Assembly: GCF_003573695.1 (NCBI RefSeq)
Contig: NC_039362.1
Location: 17,566,063 to 17,630,062 of the forward strand
DNA: 64,000 nt
Direction of reading: 5' to 3'
DNA from: Papaver somniferum
Taxonomy: Eukaryota > Streptophyta > Magnoliopsida > Ranunculales > Papaveraceae
The notes beneath the pieces are model-generated. The model saw only the letters and a program-made list of their open reading frames with translations, was not told where the DNA came from and did not search any database. Shown here one piece after another: positions 25,007-35,959 of the stretch (position 1 is its first letter; every line of letters begins with the position of its first letter). Made by a program: the position numbers and the translations under genes.

Positions 25007-26370
25007 TTCTATCTTCTTGAACTGTTTCATCTTTATTATTTCTTGCTAATAATATTCTTCAACCAACTTTGGAATTAATTTTCTCTTTTAGTATTTTGCT
25101 GGAGAGAAAGATAATGCCTTTTGTTTACTGATTCCCATACTTGCCTCTCATTATCTTTCTTGCGAGAAATGATATGTTATGAATACTTATAAATATTTTG
25201 TTTCGTCATGTGGTCTTATTTTTCCTTCCTAATTAAAGGTATTATTATGCCACTTCTTATCATTGCGACAAAATCGCAGGACGTCCTTGCATTTTCATGC
25301 AAAAACCCATTGATCTTGCCTTAACTTTTTCTTTGGTATTATTGCCTCTTCAGGATTGTCGCACAAATATGATAAGCCTTAATAACCTTGCGAGTAAAAA
25401 GCCTCATGACATTTGCGTCTTAAGACACTTATCAGCTCCCTAATGGAGGGTGTCGCCCTTATCTTCCCCCTGGTTGCCCCTTCAAGGAGGCGTACCTCTA
25501 CCATACAAGGTTGGCTCCTCCCATCCGGTCTTAACAACAACCAGTTGTTTTCGCAGCCTCTTATCCCTTTTACCTATAGGGTTTATGGTTACGAGACTGC
25601 ACCCTAAGTGGGGTTTTCTTCGGGCCGAGTGCAGTATAAGCCAAGACTTGTCAAGAATGTCAAGGTACTCCAGACGCCCCTGGCACTCTTGACTCAACCG
25701 TGTACTTCGGCGCCTTGGTCAGATTCTGCACTCCTTGGGAGAGTCCTCATTACCTTAGTCGCCCAACCTAAGTCATATGCTTAAGCTGAGAATCCAAGGT
25801 GCCTCTCCCGGATGGGCTTTATTGACCTCAAATCTCCATGACTCAGGTTCCGATGGCGGTGTAGCCTTTCCCTGAGCCATGCAACAGGTACCCCCTTATA
25901 TGACGTACTTTAGGTCTTACATTTGCCTCTTGCAAAATTGTATTCGCGAACTAGGGTGTACGCCATAAAGGTTCGCCCCTTTCTCTTTTGTCATTGTTCT
26001 CTAATTGTCTTTTGTAGAATTCATTATCTCTGCGAGATTCTCGCACATCATCACATCGTATTTGCACTTCTCAATCTCTTTTTTATCATTCTGTAAAATG
26101 TACTTTTGAGAATTTTATTTGTTGCGAGAGGGTCGCAACAAATCAACCATTCATACACTTCTTATTTTTATTACCTTTGCCATTCTCTGCTTCTTTGTTA
26201 TTTTCTACTACTGCTTCCTTGGTAGTGGTATGTTCACCATTTTTTATTCTGATCTAGCATTAGTTTCGCAACATTTCTTCTTATTTTCGTTCGATTGCAT
26301 CCACCATCAATCTTTCACTTCTTTGTGTATCTTCGATTTTGTGTCGCTAACTTTCCTTCTTCTTTGCTCT
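25007..26370. other. convergent 3' ends and GC-rich block
   Basis: This stretch lies between the stop of the antisense gene and the stop of the protease frame, where the two transcripts would converge. It contains an unusual GC-rich segment (about 25420-25990). I see no RT, RNase H or integrase motif in any frame, which supports loss of the polymerase region. Confidence 0.5.
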
Positions 26371-26814
26371 TCATTCGTAGGATTCTACCTCAGTTTCATA
26401 ACATTTGTTTCCTTCAATCCAATCTCCTTTTATGATTTTTACACCGCTGGAGTGAGGGAATTTGATGCACTGGTGAAAAGTTGAAGCTACACCTAGAATC
26501 CCATGTAGACAAGGTCGACCAATTAATGCATTGTAGGGTGACTCTACGTCAACAACACAGAACAGGATTTCAGAAGATCTTCCCTTCAATGGAATTCGCA
26601 TAGTAACCTCCCCTTTAGGCTTGTTGGCAGTACCATTAAAACCATACATCTTATATGTTGATGGTATAAGATTATCATCTCTCCCTCCCATGGTTTTATA
26701 AGTATGATAGAATAAGATGTTCACAGAGCTTCCGGTATCGATTAGAATCCTATTAATTTCCCATGAGTCTTCAGCTTCATCATCTTCATCTTCTTTCGGT
26801 TTTGGATTAATTTC
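26371..26814 (-). CDS. retropepsin of the gag-only element
   Basis: This aspartic protease frame starts at the end of gag in the +1 frame. It opens with an acidic linker, then RILIDTGSSVNILF (active-site DTGSS), YNALIGRPCLHG (the flap/second conserved region) and ends at 26371. Retropepsins cleave Gag-Pol polyproteins and act as dimers. The catalytic Asp-Thr-Gly is intact. There is no downstream polymerase, so its only obvious substrate would be Gag. The overlap with the gag stop suggests programmed frameshifting or a damaged junction; I cannot tell which. Confidence 0.75.
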   Translation of the reverse strand, partial: EINPKPKEDEDDEAEDSWEINRILIDTGSSVNILFYHTYKTMGGRDDNLIPSTYKMYGFNGTANKPKGEVTMRIPLKGRSSEILFCVVDVESPYNALIGRPCLHGILGVASTFHQCIKFPHSSGVKIIKGDWIEGNKCYETEVESYE

Positions 26815-29500
26815 TTAATTTTATCACTAATGAATTGTCATGTACCTTTCCACCTTTGGGGACTTCTTCTGCGGTAAAAGAAATAATCTTCTTCTGCCAT
26901 TCCTCTAGTAGCGAGATTTTCGCAATGTTCATAATTTCTCTTCCATCATTGTCTCTTGCGAACACTCTACTCAAAACATTGTCATGAAAATCTTCAATTG
27001 TCTTGTATGAATGTACGATAGAGTGACAGAATATATTCTTTGCTTTTGCACCAACTTCTACGAAGAACGTTTCCTTCTCTTTCACCGTGTTTACTCTGTG
27101 ATGCTCTGGTGGTGGTGGTAGTAATGGTTGAGATTGTGGGTGTCCTACCAGAAAGTGGTTTAGTTTTCCTTGATCTATCATTCTCAGAATAATTCTTTTT
27201 ATATTTCTGCAATCATTTGTAGTATGTCCGTGAAAATGATGATAAGAACAGAACTCATGACTTCTACGGCTTTGAGGTGGTTCCGTTCCCATGTTCCATG
27301 GTGTTGGTATATTATCCATCAAAATTATAGCTTCCCATATTTTCTCCACACTTGCATTCAGAGGTGGCATCTTGGTTTCTTCCCATACTACCTTGTGACC
27401 TCCTTGTCCTCTATTATAATTTTGTCTTTGACCTCCATAAGTTTCTTGCGGCTGATCAAGTCTTTGGATCTTATTATTTCCACCACGATTGTAGAAATTT
27501 CTTTCTCTTTCATACTCCTCTTGATCTCGGCTTCCCATAGCCACCAGTTTCTGTTGATTGTTGCCTGTAACCTTTTCTTGTTGTACTTGCAAAGTGCTCG
27601 CCACTGTGTTTATTAGTTTAGGTAATAAGCTTGCATTCGCTGCTTGTGAATTGGTGTTCGCAACTGGGTATGATTCCATTTCATTTTTCCTTTCCTCTAG
27701 AGCAATATACTCTTCCTGAAGTTCTCGCAGTTCAATCATTGTGATTGTATTCTTGACTCTGAAAATTTGGATATACAATAGATTGGTTGCGAACATAGCA
27801 TTGATAAATGATAAGATAAGATATCTCTCATCCACACGGCCAGCCATTACACTACACATAGTTCTCCACCTTTTAGTTAGGTGATTCAAACTTTCGCCAA
27901 TCCTTTGTTTTAATCCAAACACATCTTCAATACCAGGTCGCGAAGAATTGTTACTTATATATGCCCCCAAGAATGTGGTCTGCAAGTGATTGAAAGATGT
28001 TATTGTATTTTTTGGTAGACCTTCGAACCATTTTAACGCCTCTCCTGTTAGACTGGATGCAAAATACTTGCACAATACGGCATCATGATTTTCCCACTGC
28101 AACATGCACCTCACGTAGGCTTTAATGTGTTGAATTGCACAAGTTGTTCCATAAAAAATGTTGGTCAATGCGGGCAAATTGCATTTCAGAGGTATTCCTC
28201 CTAGTTGTACCTCTCTTGTAAATGGAGTTTTCGCAGTTTCTTCTATAGCTTCATCTAATTGTCTTCTGCCTACTTCTCCTCTATTATTTAGCATTCCTTT
28301 CATTTCTTCCAATTCTTTTAAGATTTGTTCATTTACGCCTGAATTTTGATCCATTGGTCTTTTTAATTTCGCCTCTCTTCTTCTGCGTTCATGTCTTTCT
28401 TCTCTCGCGAAATTTTGCATTTTTTCTTCATCATCCTCATCTCGTCTTCTCCTGCGGTTCTCTTTCTCATCTCTATCTTGAATTCGTATATGATGATGTC
28501 TCTCATTTTCCCCTCCATGATTTTGTTCATTTCTTATCAATTCTATTCGCTGTCTTTCATCCCTCCTATGTACTCTATCATACTCTTCATTGAGATTACC
28601 GTTATTCCGGTTTTGTGTACGCCTTCTTTCTCGATTGTCATGATTTTTCTGGCGAATTTCCTCATGAAGCTCTTGTTCTTCCATTTCTGCTCCCAATATT
28701 TCACGTTCGCAAGTTAAACGTGCTTGTTCAGCATAGTGTCTTTCAATTTCTTCTTCAATCGTTTGTTGATTTCTTTGAGTTTCTCTCTCATGTAAAATTC
28801 TCCTTCCTTCCTCTCGATTCCCTTCGCCGTCTTGATTATTTCGTCCCTGACGTTGTCCATTCTCCTGATTTCTATCATTTTGCCTATCATAAAAAGTTTC
28901 ATTTTGTGGAACGTAATGATCATCAGTCCTTTTTCTACCTTCGCGATGTTCTTCATTCGGGTTTCGTATTTCTTCTCGAATATTATTTCCAGCATTAACT
29001 GTGGATGAGTTTCGCCTCATCTCTCTTCTAGTCGATCTTGAATAAGATCTTGTAGTACTTCTAGATCTTCTACTCTGTATTCTCATATTTTCCATCATCA
29101 ATTCGTGATTTTGCCTTGTTATATTTGCACGCTCTTCTGTCTCAGCTCTTCTTTCTTCATGCATTCTTCGTCTCAACATCTCTAATGCTCCAATTTCCTC
29201 ATCTTCATGAATTATTCCTTCAACTATTTCTTGTCCTCCCTCTGTTTGTCTATTATTTCTCATTTTTCGTTCTTCTTCTTCATCTGCTGAATTTGATCGC
29301 CAAGTATGTATGCTCACTCTATCATAATTCATAGTTTTATTTTGTACCGCTGTTTGTTGAACTAGTTTTTGAATTTGATTTTCTCCATCATTTCTTATTC
29401 TAGTAGATTCTCTTGTTTCACTTCTCTCCCTTCCAGCAAGTCTTTTACTTCTTCTTCTAGCGGTTGTTGGTTTTTCGGTTATATTCCTCATTCTAGCCAT
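26807..29500 (-). CDS. Gag protein of the non-autonomous gypsy element
   Basis: 897 residues from ATG at 29500, uninterrupted. The N-terminal ~400 residues are extremely rich in Arg, Glu, Gln and Asn and probably disordered or coiled-coil. The core at about 420-610 is a retrotransposon gag (capsid-like) domain with ALKWFEGLPKNTITSF and FLGAYISN...LKQRIGESL, typical of the family. Near residue 751 CSYHHFHGHTTNDC is a zinc-knuckle-like C/H cluster. The unbroken frame over 2.7 kb implies recent selection or recent origin. It would form virus-like particles and package RNA. Plus-strand open frames across this region are shadows of its biased composition. Confidence 0.85.
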   Translation of the reverse strand: MARMRNITEKPTTARRRSKRLAGRERSETRESTRIRNDGENQIQKLVQQTAVQNKTMNYDRVSIHTWRSNSADEEEERKMRNNRQTEGGQEIVEGIIHEDEEIGALEMLRRRMHEERRAETEERANITRQNHELMMENMRIQSRRSRSTTRSYSRSTRREMRRNSSTVNAGNNIREEIRNPNEEHREGRKRTDDHYVPQNETFYDRQNDRNQENGQRQGRNNQDGEGNREEGRRILHERETQRNQQTIEEEIERHYAEQARLTCEREILGAEMEEQELHEEIRQKNHDNRERRRTQNRNNGNLNEEYDRVHRRDERQRIELIRNEQNHGGENERHHHIRIQDRDEKENRRRRRDEDDEEKMQNFAREERHERRRREAKLKRPMDQNSGVNEQILKELEEMKGMLNNRGEVGRRQLDEAIEETAKTPFTREVQLGGIPLKCNLPALTNIFYGTTCAIQHIKAYVRCMLQWENHDAVLCKYFASSLTGEALKWFEGLPKNTITSFNHLQTTFLGAYISNNSSRPGIEDVFGLKQRIGESLNHLTKRWRTMCSVMAGRVDERYLILSFINAMFATNLLYIQIFRVKNTITMIELRELQEEYIALEERKNEMESYPVANTNSQAANASLLPKLINTVASTLQVQQEKVTGNNQQKLVAMGSRDQEEYERERNFYNRGGNNKIQRLDQPQETYGGQRQNYNRGQGGHKVVWEETKMPPLNASVEKIWEAIILMDNIPTPWNMGTEPPQSRRSHEFCSYHHFHGHTTNDCRNIKRIILRMIDQGKLNHFLVGHPQSQPLLPPPPEHHRVNTVKEKETFFVEVGAKAKNIFCHSIVHSYKTIEDFHDNVLSRVFARDNDGREIMNIAKISLLEEWQKKIISFTAEEVPKGGKVHDNSLVIKLRN

Positions 29501-29617
29501 TTCTTGAATACTAATGAATTGTAAGAGATTTCGTAAAATTCTTCACCAGTTATTCTAATTTCCCACAAATAAGAATATTAATCTTTAACCTTTTTTAGGG
29601 TGATCTTCAATCTTCGT

Positions 29618-29634
29618 CCCTGTTTATAGCGCCA
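29618..29634 (-). promoter_or_regulatory. primer binding site of the gag-only element
   Basis: Four bases inside the 5' LTR the minus strand reads TGGCGCTATAAACAGGG. TGGCGC is the usual beginning of tRNA-complementary sites in Tat/Athila/Ogre-type gypsy elements. The rest is diverged. Confidence 0.55.
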
Positions 29635-29637
29635 TTA

Positions 29638-30098
29638 TGTAGTTGCAGGAAATCCTACACTACACCCCTCACAAGATTTTATTAACATTCAACTCATTTT
29701 TGGATTAACAATCTTAATTTTATTGATGAATCTTTGAACAATCTTACAAGAAAAGATAAAGGGATTAAGAACAACAACCACTCTTGATTTTCTCTCTCCT
29801 AATTGTTTTTTATTCCTCTCTCTAAAAAGATCTCTCCCTTTCCTTTACAACTGAACGGCTATTTATAGGGAATTACATAGTGGATGACAGATAATATGTC
29901 CTTTATTTTCGGATATGACTTGCGACATTATCGCAATCTTATAAATATCAATCTCGCAAAATTCCTTATTTTCGCAGGACCGTCACACTCTTCTCATGAT
30001 TTGGCTGATGTCGTTTCTGAAGTTGTTCTACGACACTGTCGTGTTGTGTTGTTAATAATTTCGCTGAGGCATTATTTCTGCGAGATTCTGATCCTACA
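29638..30098 (-). repeat. 5' LTR of the gag-only element
   Basis: 461 bp, the partner of 21830-22290, followed by the target duplication CATTG at 30099-30103. Confidence 0.85.
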
Positions 30099-31897
30099 CA
30101 TTGCTCGGTCGAACTCGCATGCGTTGCTATCTCAAGCATGTTTGTAAATATTAGTGATCAAAACTATAAGTCTTGATTACTAGCCTATTAGAGCTAAGGT
30201 CTTGGATTAGGATAGAAAGCGTAGTTGATCTCAATACTCCATGGAAATCATCATACAAGGAACTGGTGGATCTTGATTGACTAAAAGGTATGTGGAGACT
30301 TGAACTTATCTATCACTCAAAAGTCTATTTACTCTATCTCCTACTCTTGAGACAAAAGTCGTTTTGATATATAGACTTTCATTATACACATTTTTTATTT
30401 CGAGGCGAGTTTATCTCGCCTATCTATTTCTCGAAATATGTGTTGGTAAGCTTTCGCTTTAGCCGAATTCATCTTTACCAAGTGACGAAAGTCATGTTAT
30501 GTTTCAATCACTGTGAAAATTGCTCTGACGAAAAATGGTTTGTGAATAACGGCTATATAACGTTCTCTGAGAATGTTCCAAATGATTGAAATGAGAGTTT
30601 AGATTACATAACCATCGGTGGATATAAGCATTATTGTGGAAACACATATATGCATAAGTCATATTCCTTGAACCAAAGTTTGCTAACTTTGTTGATCAAG
30701 TAAAGTTGGAAGTGGCGTGAGCCAAGTCCGCGAACTGGCGGAAAATCTTGACCCGAGAATTTCTGTTGGAGTTTGTGTACTCCTTCTATGAGCTTAAGTC
30801 CGCGAACCCAGTCCGCGAACTTGAGAAGGTTATATCTAAAGTCGTTTGTTCTTGAACTAATGTTTAAATAAACTAAGGAATGCTTTTGCAAACCGTGGCT
30901 ATAAAGTTCATGAACTGATTCGAGTGAATCAAACCGATTTTTCTTCAATTGTGTCTTGTGTAGTTACATAATATTTCCTTGCAATTGAACAACTCTCTAA
31001 CTAGTTCATTTGAGTCATTTGAACTAGTTATGGTGAAGAAGAATAAGGTTGATATGAGAGTAATCATATGGCTAACCATTTGGTTGACTTATTAAACCAA
31101 CAAATGTTAATGTTTGGGTACGGTTCATAAACCCAAAATTGGACATTTCATTTGTGTGTGACAAGCTAATTTTTCGATCTAACAATTGAGAAATATTAGC
31201 TTGAATATTTCTCAACTGTTAGATTGGCTTGAATATTTCTCAATTCTTAGCTTGAATATTTCTCAACAGTTGAGAAATATTATCTTGAGAAATATTTCTC
31301 AACTATTAGCTTGAATATTTCTCAACAGTTGAGAAATGTTAATCAGGTTTTCATCTAACAGTGATTATTGAATGCTTTGTTACTAAGCTAACATTAATTG
31401 CAAACCCTGATTTGAAAGTGTATATAAGGGAGAACTCTAGCAACTGGGAAACATAATCCCCACACATTATGTGTGATACTAGTTGTGCTAAGCTAGAGTC
31501 GATTCTCCTTTAACCTTTGGTTTCTTCTTCTAAACCTGGTTAACGACTTAAAGACTTCATTGCGATTGTGAAGCCAAACCGATACTACTTTTATCACAGT
31601 TGTGTGATCTGATCTTGTTGTTTCTATCGTACGAGTACAATTATAATAATTGGCTTGAGATTGATATCTCCGATAGGAAAGATAGAAAATTAATCACAAA
31701 CAAACTTCGTCTCATCGTTTGTGATTCCACCATATCTTTTTTCGCTGCGTCGATTAAGATTATTGTGAGGTGATTGATAATACTGAGCTGTTCTTCGGGA
31801 ATATAAGTCTGGTATTATTGATTGGTTCCTTTTTCACCTTGATTTATCAAAAGACGGAACAAAACTCGTAGGTATATTCGTGGGAGACAGATTTATC
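30099..31897 (+). mobile_element. SIRE-like copia LTR, main part
   Basis: This continues the LTR begun at 21817. It holds GTCCGCGAAC words (around 30727 and 30800) and an AT-rich palindrome cluster at 31141-31335. A TATATAAGG box near 31421 is followed by the leader. It is interrupted at 31897 by the second gypsy LTR. No copia coding region is present in the window. Confidence 0.6.
31141..31335. repeat. cluster of AGAAATATT palindromes in a copia LTR
   Basis: Repeated TTGAATATTTCTCAAC and GTTGAGAAATATT words alternate in both orientations, about seven copies in 200 bp, able to fold into nested hairpins. The sister LTR fragment at about 34575-34610 has only one collapsed copy, so the cluster expands or contracts. 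Confidence 0.6.
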
Positions 31898-34365
31898 TGT
31901 AGTTGCAGGAAATCCTACACTACACCCCTCGTAAGATTTCATTAACATTCAACTCATTTTAGATGAACAATCTTAATTTTATTGATGAATATTTGAACAT
32001 TCTTACAAGAAAAGATAAAGGAATCAAGAATAACCACTGCTCTAGGTTTTCTCTCTCCTATTTACTTGCTTCTCACTCCGAAAAAGATCTCTCCTTTTCC
32101 TTTACAACTGAACGATCATTTATAGGGAAGTACATAGTGGATGACAACTAATCTGTCCTTTATTTTCGGATATGGCTTGCGACATTCTCGCAACCTTACA
32201 AATGTTAATCTCTCAAACTCTCTAACTTTCGCAGGACTATCACATCTTTCTCATGATTTTAGCTGACGTCATTTATTATATCGTTTCTGAAATTGTTCTG
32301 CGACGCTGTTGTGTTGTTTTGATGATAATTTCGCTGAGATATTATCGTAGCGAGATTATGATCCTACATCTTGCCTCTTCTCATATCATCTCTGCGAAGT
32401 AGAGAATGATGTGAGAAATGCTGCAGTTATCCATCATTTCATATTCTGCATTTATCACACGTATCTTTTTTCTCATCCGTATCGTGACACGTTTATTATA
32501 ACTGCTACCTTTAACCGTTTATATCTTTCTGCATTAATCGTGTTTATCTTCTCGATAAAAAATTTCTTCTATATATATTCTTTCTCATTCTCTTTTTATT
32601 TTCTCTGCAACTTCACCGTTCTTCTGCAAATTCCATTATTGCAATTTTTCTTCTTTCTTCTTCTTTCAATCTTTTTAAATTCTTCTTCATCTTCATATTG
32701 TTCCCTCTGTAAATCTTCATCATTTGCAATTTTCTTCGAAATAATCTTCATGCTACTATTTTCCATGGATTCATCAAGGTTAGTTTTCTTTTTTCTTCCT
32801 TATGGGTTTTGCTGAAATCAATCTTACTTACTGCCTTATTTGGTGTTGTTTATGTGATTCCCATACTGTTGTTATTTCAGCAAAAGCGCCTCTAACACTA
32901 AATTCACGGTTCAGAACCCTAATATTCCCAAACTTCAGCATAAGATTGTTGTACATAAAAGAAAGTTTGCGAACCAGAAGGTAGTAAGAAACATTATTCT
33001 TCTCTAATAACAATATTGTTGCATCTTTTTCTTATCTGGATTGTAATTCGCAGGGTGATAAGGATGTCAACACACCTCTCAAGAAATCTTGCCACCTTAA
33101 AACTGTTGAAACCTCTGTTTCATTTCACTCACTTATCCCTTCTAAATCTTCTGCGACATCTTCGCAAGATAAACCATCATCCCCAATTCGCGAAAAAGCT
33201 GCCTCAGATTTCATTTCTTCAACTGATCTTTCAATGATTGAAACCCCCATTATTGATCCTTCTGTGAATGAAACTTCTTCACTCCATATTGGTAATATTT
33301 CTCAACCTTCTATCATTACCAGTTCTCCACCTGAGCCTCTTCCCTTTTCGAAAGATACTGTGGAAGGAATAGATAACACTTTTAAAGTCTTGTCTGAAGT
33401 TCTAGATGATGGCAAGAAGTCTCCAACTGATCCTGTCAAGTCTGGTATTTGCGAAATTCTGAGTAAATATATCGGTTCTGATAGAGCTGCTTCGCAAAAA
33501 GCTTTGGAAAAAGAGTGTAATACTATTCGTCTCGAAAATTAAAAGATTCAAAATGTTTTGCTGGACCGAGACAATCTTCGCAAGAAGAATGATGAATTGA
33601 GAGGTATGATTTCTTTATTTGTATCTTCAACTTGCCTTTCCAATGATTTTATCCTTCTCATATTTAATTATCCTTGAAATCCCTCTTTCGCATGTTAAGC
33701 CTTAAACTAGAAACGAATAGTGGAGAGATACCAATTTGAATCTGCTGTTGAAGAAGCCCGTGTTGATAAAGAAATTTTGATGGATCAATATAACCAATTA
33801 GATAACCTCTATTCATATTCTGTTGATCATATAAATAATCTTACCAATGAAAATACCCAATTAGTTCAGAGGCAAGACTTATTAAGTAATGAAATATCTC
33901 GCCTTTCTTACTCTTTAACTAAAGCTAATTTAGGGATGAAAACTTTATCAGATGAGAGTAAAACCTTATCCTAAGAGAAGAGAACTTGTTTAAACAAGAT
34001 GGCGATATCTTCGCAACAACTTAGCATTCTTCAGAAAGTATGTGATGACCAAGAACAATCTCTTCGCTCTTTGAGAAATGAACTTAAAGAAGTAACAGAG
34101 TCATCTATCGTTGAAAGAGATACACTCATTCAAGGTAGAATAACTTTAAGTGTGAAGGTGAATCAACTTAAAGAACAATATTCCAAACTAGAAGAATCTC
34201 ATTCTTCTCTTGCGAAGAAAAATGCCTTTCTTATTTCTAAAGAGAAAAATCTTCAGTCTAGACTTAAAGGTTTAGTTGGAGATAAATTTGATGACGCAAT
34301 GGACCGTTGGGAGAATAGTTGTTTGTCCTTGATTCAACACCTTATTTCGCAAAAGGAAGGTAGTC
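31898..34365 (-). mobile_element. truncated second copy of the gag-only gypsy element
   Basis: An LTR (31898-32368, 471 bp) and the antisense gene to the end of exon 4 are present. At about 34365 the sequence jumps to copia LTR sequence. Gag, protease and the second LTR are lost. The LTR matches 21830-22290 with substitutions and small insertions. Confidence 0.7.
32765..34359 (+). pseudogene. antisense spliced coiled-coil gene, copy 2 (3' truncated)
   Basis: Exons 32765-32778, 32881-32980, 33054-33603 and 33721-34359 keep the same splice sites as copy 1. The exon-4 acceptor (GAATAG) is preserved here. Compared with copy 1 it has an in-frame 42-nt deletion in the coiled coil, and stop codons at 33540-33542 and near 33973. 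It lacks copy 1's frameshift and late stop. The acidic-tail exon is missing through truncation. The TATA box is kept at 32569-32580. The two copies carry different lesions, so the ancestor was open. Confidence 0.65.
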
Positions 34366-34710
34366 ATAATAATTTCCTTGCAATTGAACAACTCTCTAAC
34401 TAGTTCATTTGAGTCATTTGAACTAGTTATGGTGAAGAAGAATAAGGTTGATATGAGAGTAATCATATGGCTAACCATTTGGTTGACTTGTTAAACCAAC
34501 AAATGTTAATGTTTGGGTACGGTTCATAAACCCAAAATTGGACATTTCATTTGTGTGTGACAAGCTAAGTTTTCGATCTAACAGTTGAGAAATATTAGCT
34601 TAAATCTAATCAGGTTTTCATCAAACGGTGAATATTGAATGCTTTGTTACTAAGCTAACATGATTGCAAACCCTGATTTGAAAGTGTAGCTGTAGATTTG
34701 AAAGTGTAGA
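34366..34710 (+). mobile_element. copia LTR fragment
   Basis: It repeats 30968-31430 (TTTCCTTGCAATTGAACAAC onward) with the palindrome cluster reduced. It ends at a small duplication of GAAAGTGTAG just before the next LTR. Confidence 0.6.
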
Positions 34711-35125
34711 TGTAGATGGTTGATTTTCAACAAGGGCTAAATTCGTAAACTCATAATTATACGAAGCTATGGTTCAGCAATCAGACGTGAGTATCGAGAC
34801 ACGGGTCTCTCATCGAATTCTCAACGGAGAGTACTTTCTCTCAAAGTACATGTAGATATGTAGTCTCACGACTGGACAACGACATATCTCATGAATACTG
34901 AATACTTTCAGTGATTATTTCTATATAGCATCACGAGATGGACGGCTCCTAGACAGCTTGCTCTGCTAGTATAGAGCGATAACGTCTTCAGGAACAAACG
35001 ACAAGTTTACCCCGACTATATAAAGGATATGACTTACCGACAAGCTCATATCGGGATGATTAATGCTCCTAGCCAGCTTGCTCTACAGTATGGAGCCACA
35101 AAGTTAATTATTTCTAATTGCTCCT

Positions 35126-35456
35126 ATTCCATGGTCGAATCCACGACTGGTCCCATGGAATGGCGATAACAATTGTTCTAATTCTATGATCGAATCCACG
35201 GCTTGATCTCATAGAATAGCAATAACTATATTATCTCATTACTCCGATTTCATGATCGAATCCACAACTGGTCTCATAAATAGTAATAGATAAATCTTAA
35301 TTACTCCGATTCTATGGTCGAATCTACGATCCCATGGAATGGTAATGCTCACTTTATTATTCTGAATTCGTAGTCGAATCCTCAGCTGATCCTATGAATT
35401 AATAATAAACATCTTATTGCTCAGTTTTGTGAATTATTCTCCATCGAATTCCACAA
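35126..35456. repeat. array of six related stem-loops
   Basis: Stems: 35126-35134/35153-35161 (ATTCCATGG/CCATGGAAT); 35181-35189/35209-35217 (ATTCTATGA/TCATAGAAT); 35247-35255/35274-35281; 35309-35317/35332-35340 (ATTCTATGG/CCATGGAAT); 35365-35373/35392-35400 (AATTCGTAG/CTATGAATT); 35427-35435/35447-35456. Starts are 55-66 nt apart. Loops of the first five begin TCGAATC and usually contain ACTGGTC or CTGATC. Several stem differences are paired or wobble changes. The array is kept in the 3' LTR (48625-48953) and partly in the duplicated unit after 53299. Being in U3, it would be in the 3' end of the element's RNA. Confidence 0.75.
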
Positions 35457-35922
35457 TTAGTAATAAATAATCAACAATCGGGCATCTGAGCTACCTCTAA
35501 GTAAGCCCCGATTCAAATGGTGAAAGTGTATTCAATGATGATACACTAACAGTCACCGCACGAACGAGTATTTCAAAAATACAACGAAACGATGAACCTA
35601 TGCAAAATAGAGAAGAAAATAATAAATAATTAAAATATTGACCAGGGTGCTGGGAGCACGGACACACGACCAACCGACCGTGTCGTGGTCAATCCCACGC
35701 CAGTTTTATATTTTTAATGCATTTTTGTTATTTTTCATGATTTGATGAAAATTCTCTCATTTTATCAAATTTCCTTCGTCTCGAGGAAACTCCTCGGTTT
35801 CATGGTACTTCCATAAATCCATAAAAATAATATAAAATTAAGGAAAGGAGTGTGTGGCGTGACCATTGGCCAAGCAGACATGCCTTGGTCCCAACCGGCC
35901 CCACACCCACGGTTTTTTATTA

Positions 35923-35925
<3 letters not shown>

Positions 35926-35958
<33 letters not shown>
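35926..35958. repeat. (TTA)n microsatellite
   Basis: Roughly eleven ATT/TTA units in the LTR. A shorter run is at the same place in the 3' LTR (about 49411-49434). Confidence 0.8.

Positions 35959-35959
<1 letters not shown>

Larger units (their letters stand above)
21830..30098 (-). mobile_element. gag-protease-only Ty3/gypsy retrotransposon (TR-GAG-like)
   Basis: This is a complete nested element. Two 461-bp LTRs (21830-22290 and 29638-30098) begin TGTAGTTGCAGG and end GATCCTACA. The 5-bp target duplication CATTG flanks it at 21825-21829 and 30099-30103. It is transcribed on the minus strand: 5' LTR at 29638-30098, PBS-like TGGCGC just inside, gag, then protease. Reverse transcriptase, RNase H and integrase are absent, so it must move with help from another element. 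The remaining ~4 kb holds an antisense spliced gene and a GC-rich block. The lineage resembles Tat/Ogre, judged from the gag and PBS style. Confidence 0.85.

Noticed and set aside
25420..25990. GC-rich block as possible rRNA or organelle insertion
   Set aside because: I could not match it to conserved rRNA or plastid sequence; it is left as an uncharacterised part of the gag-only element.
27170..29334. Several plus-strand open frames of 60-148 codons opposite gag
   Set aside because: They are shadows of the biased Arg/Glu/Gln-rich gag composition; no motif, no splice structure and no start context.
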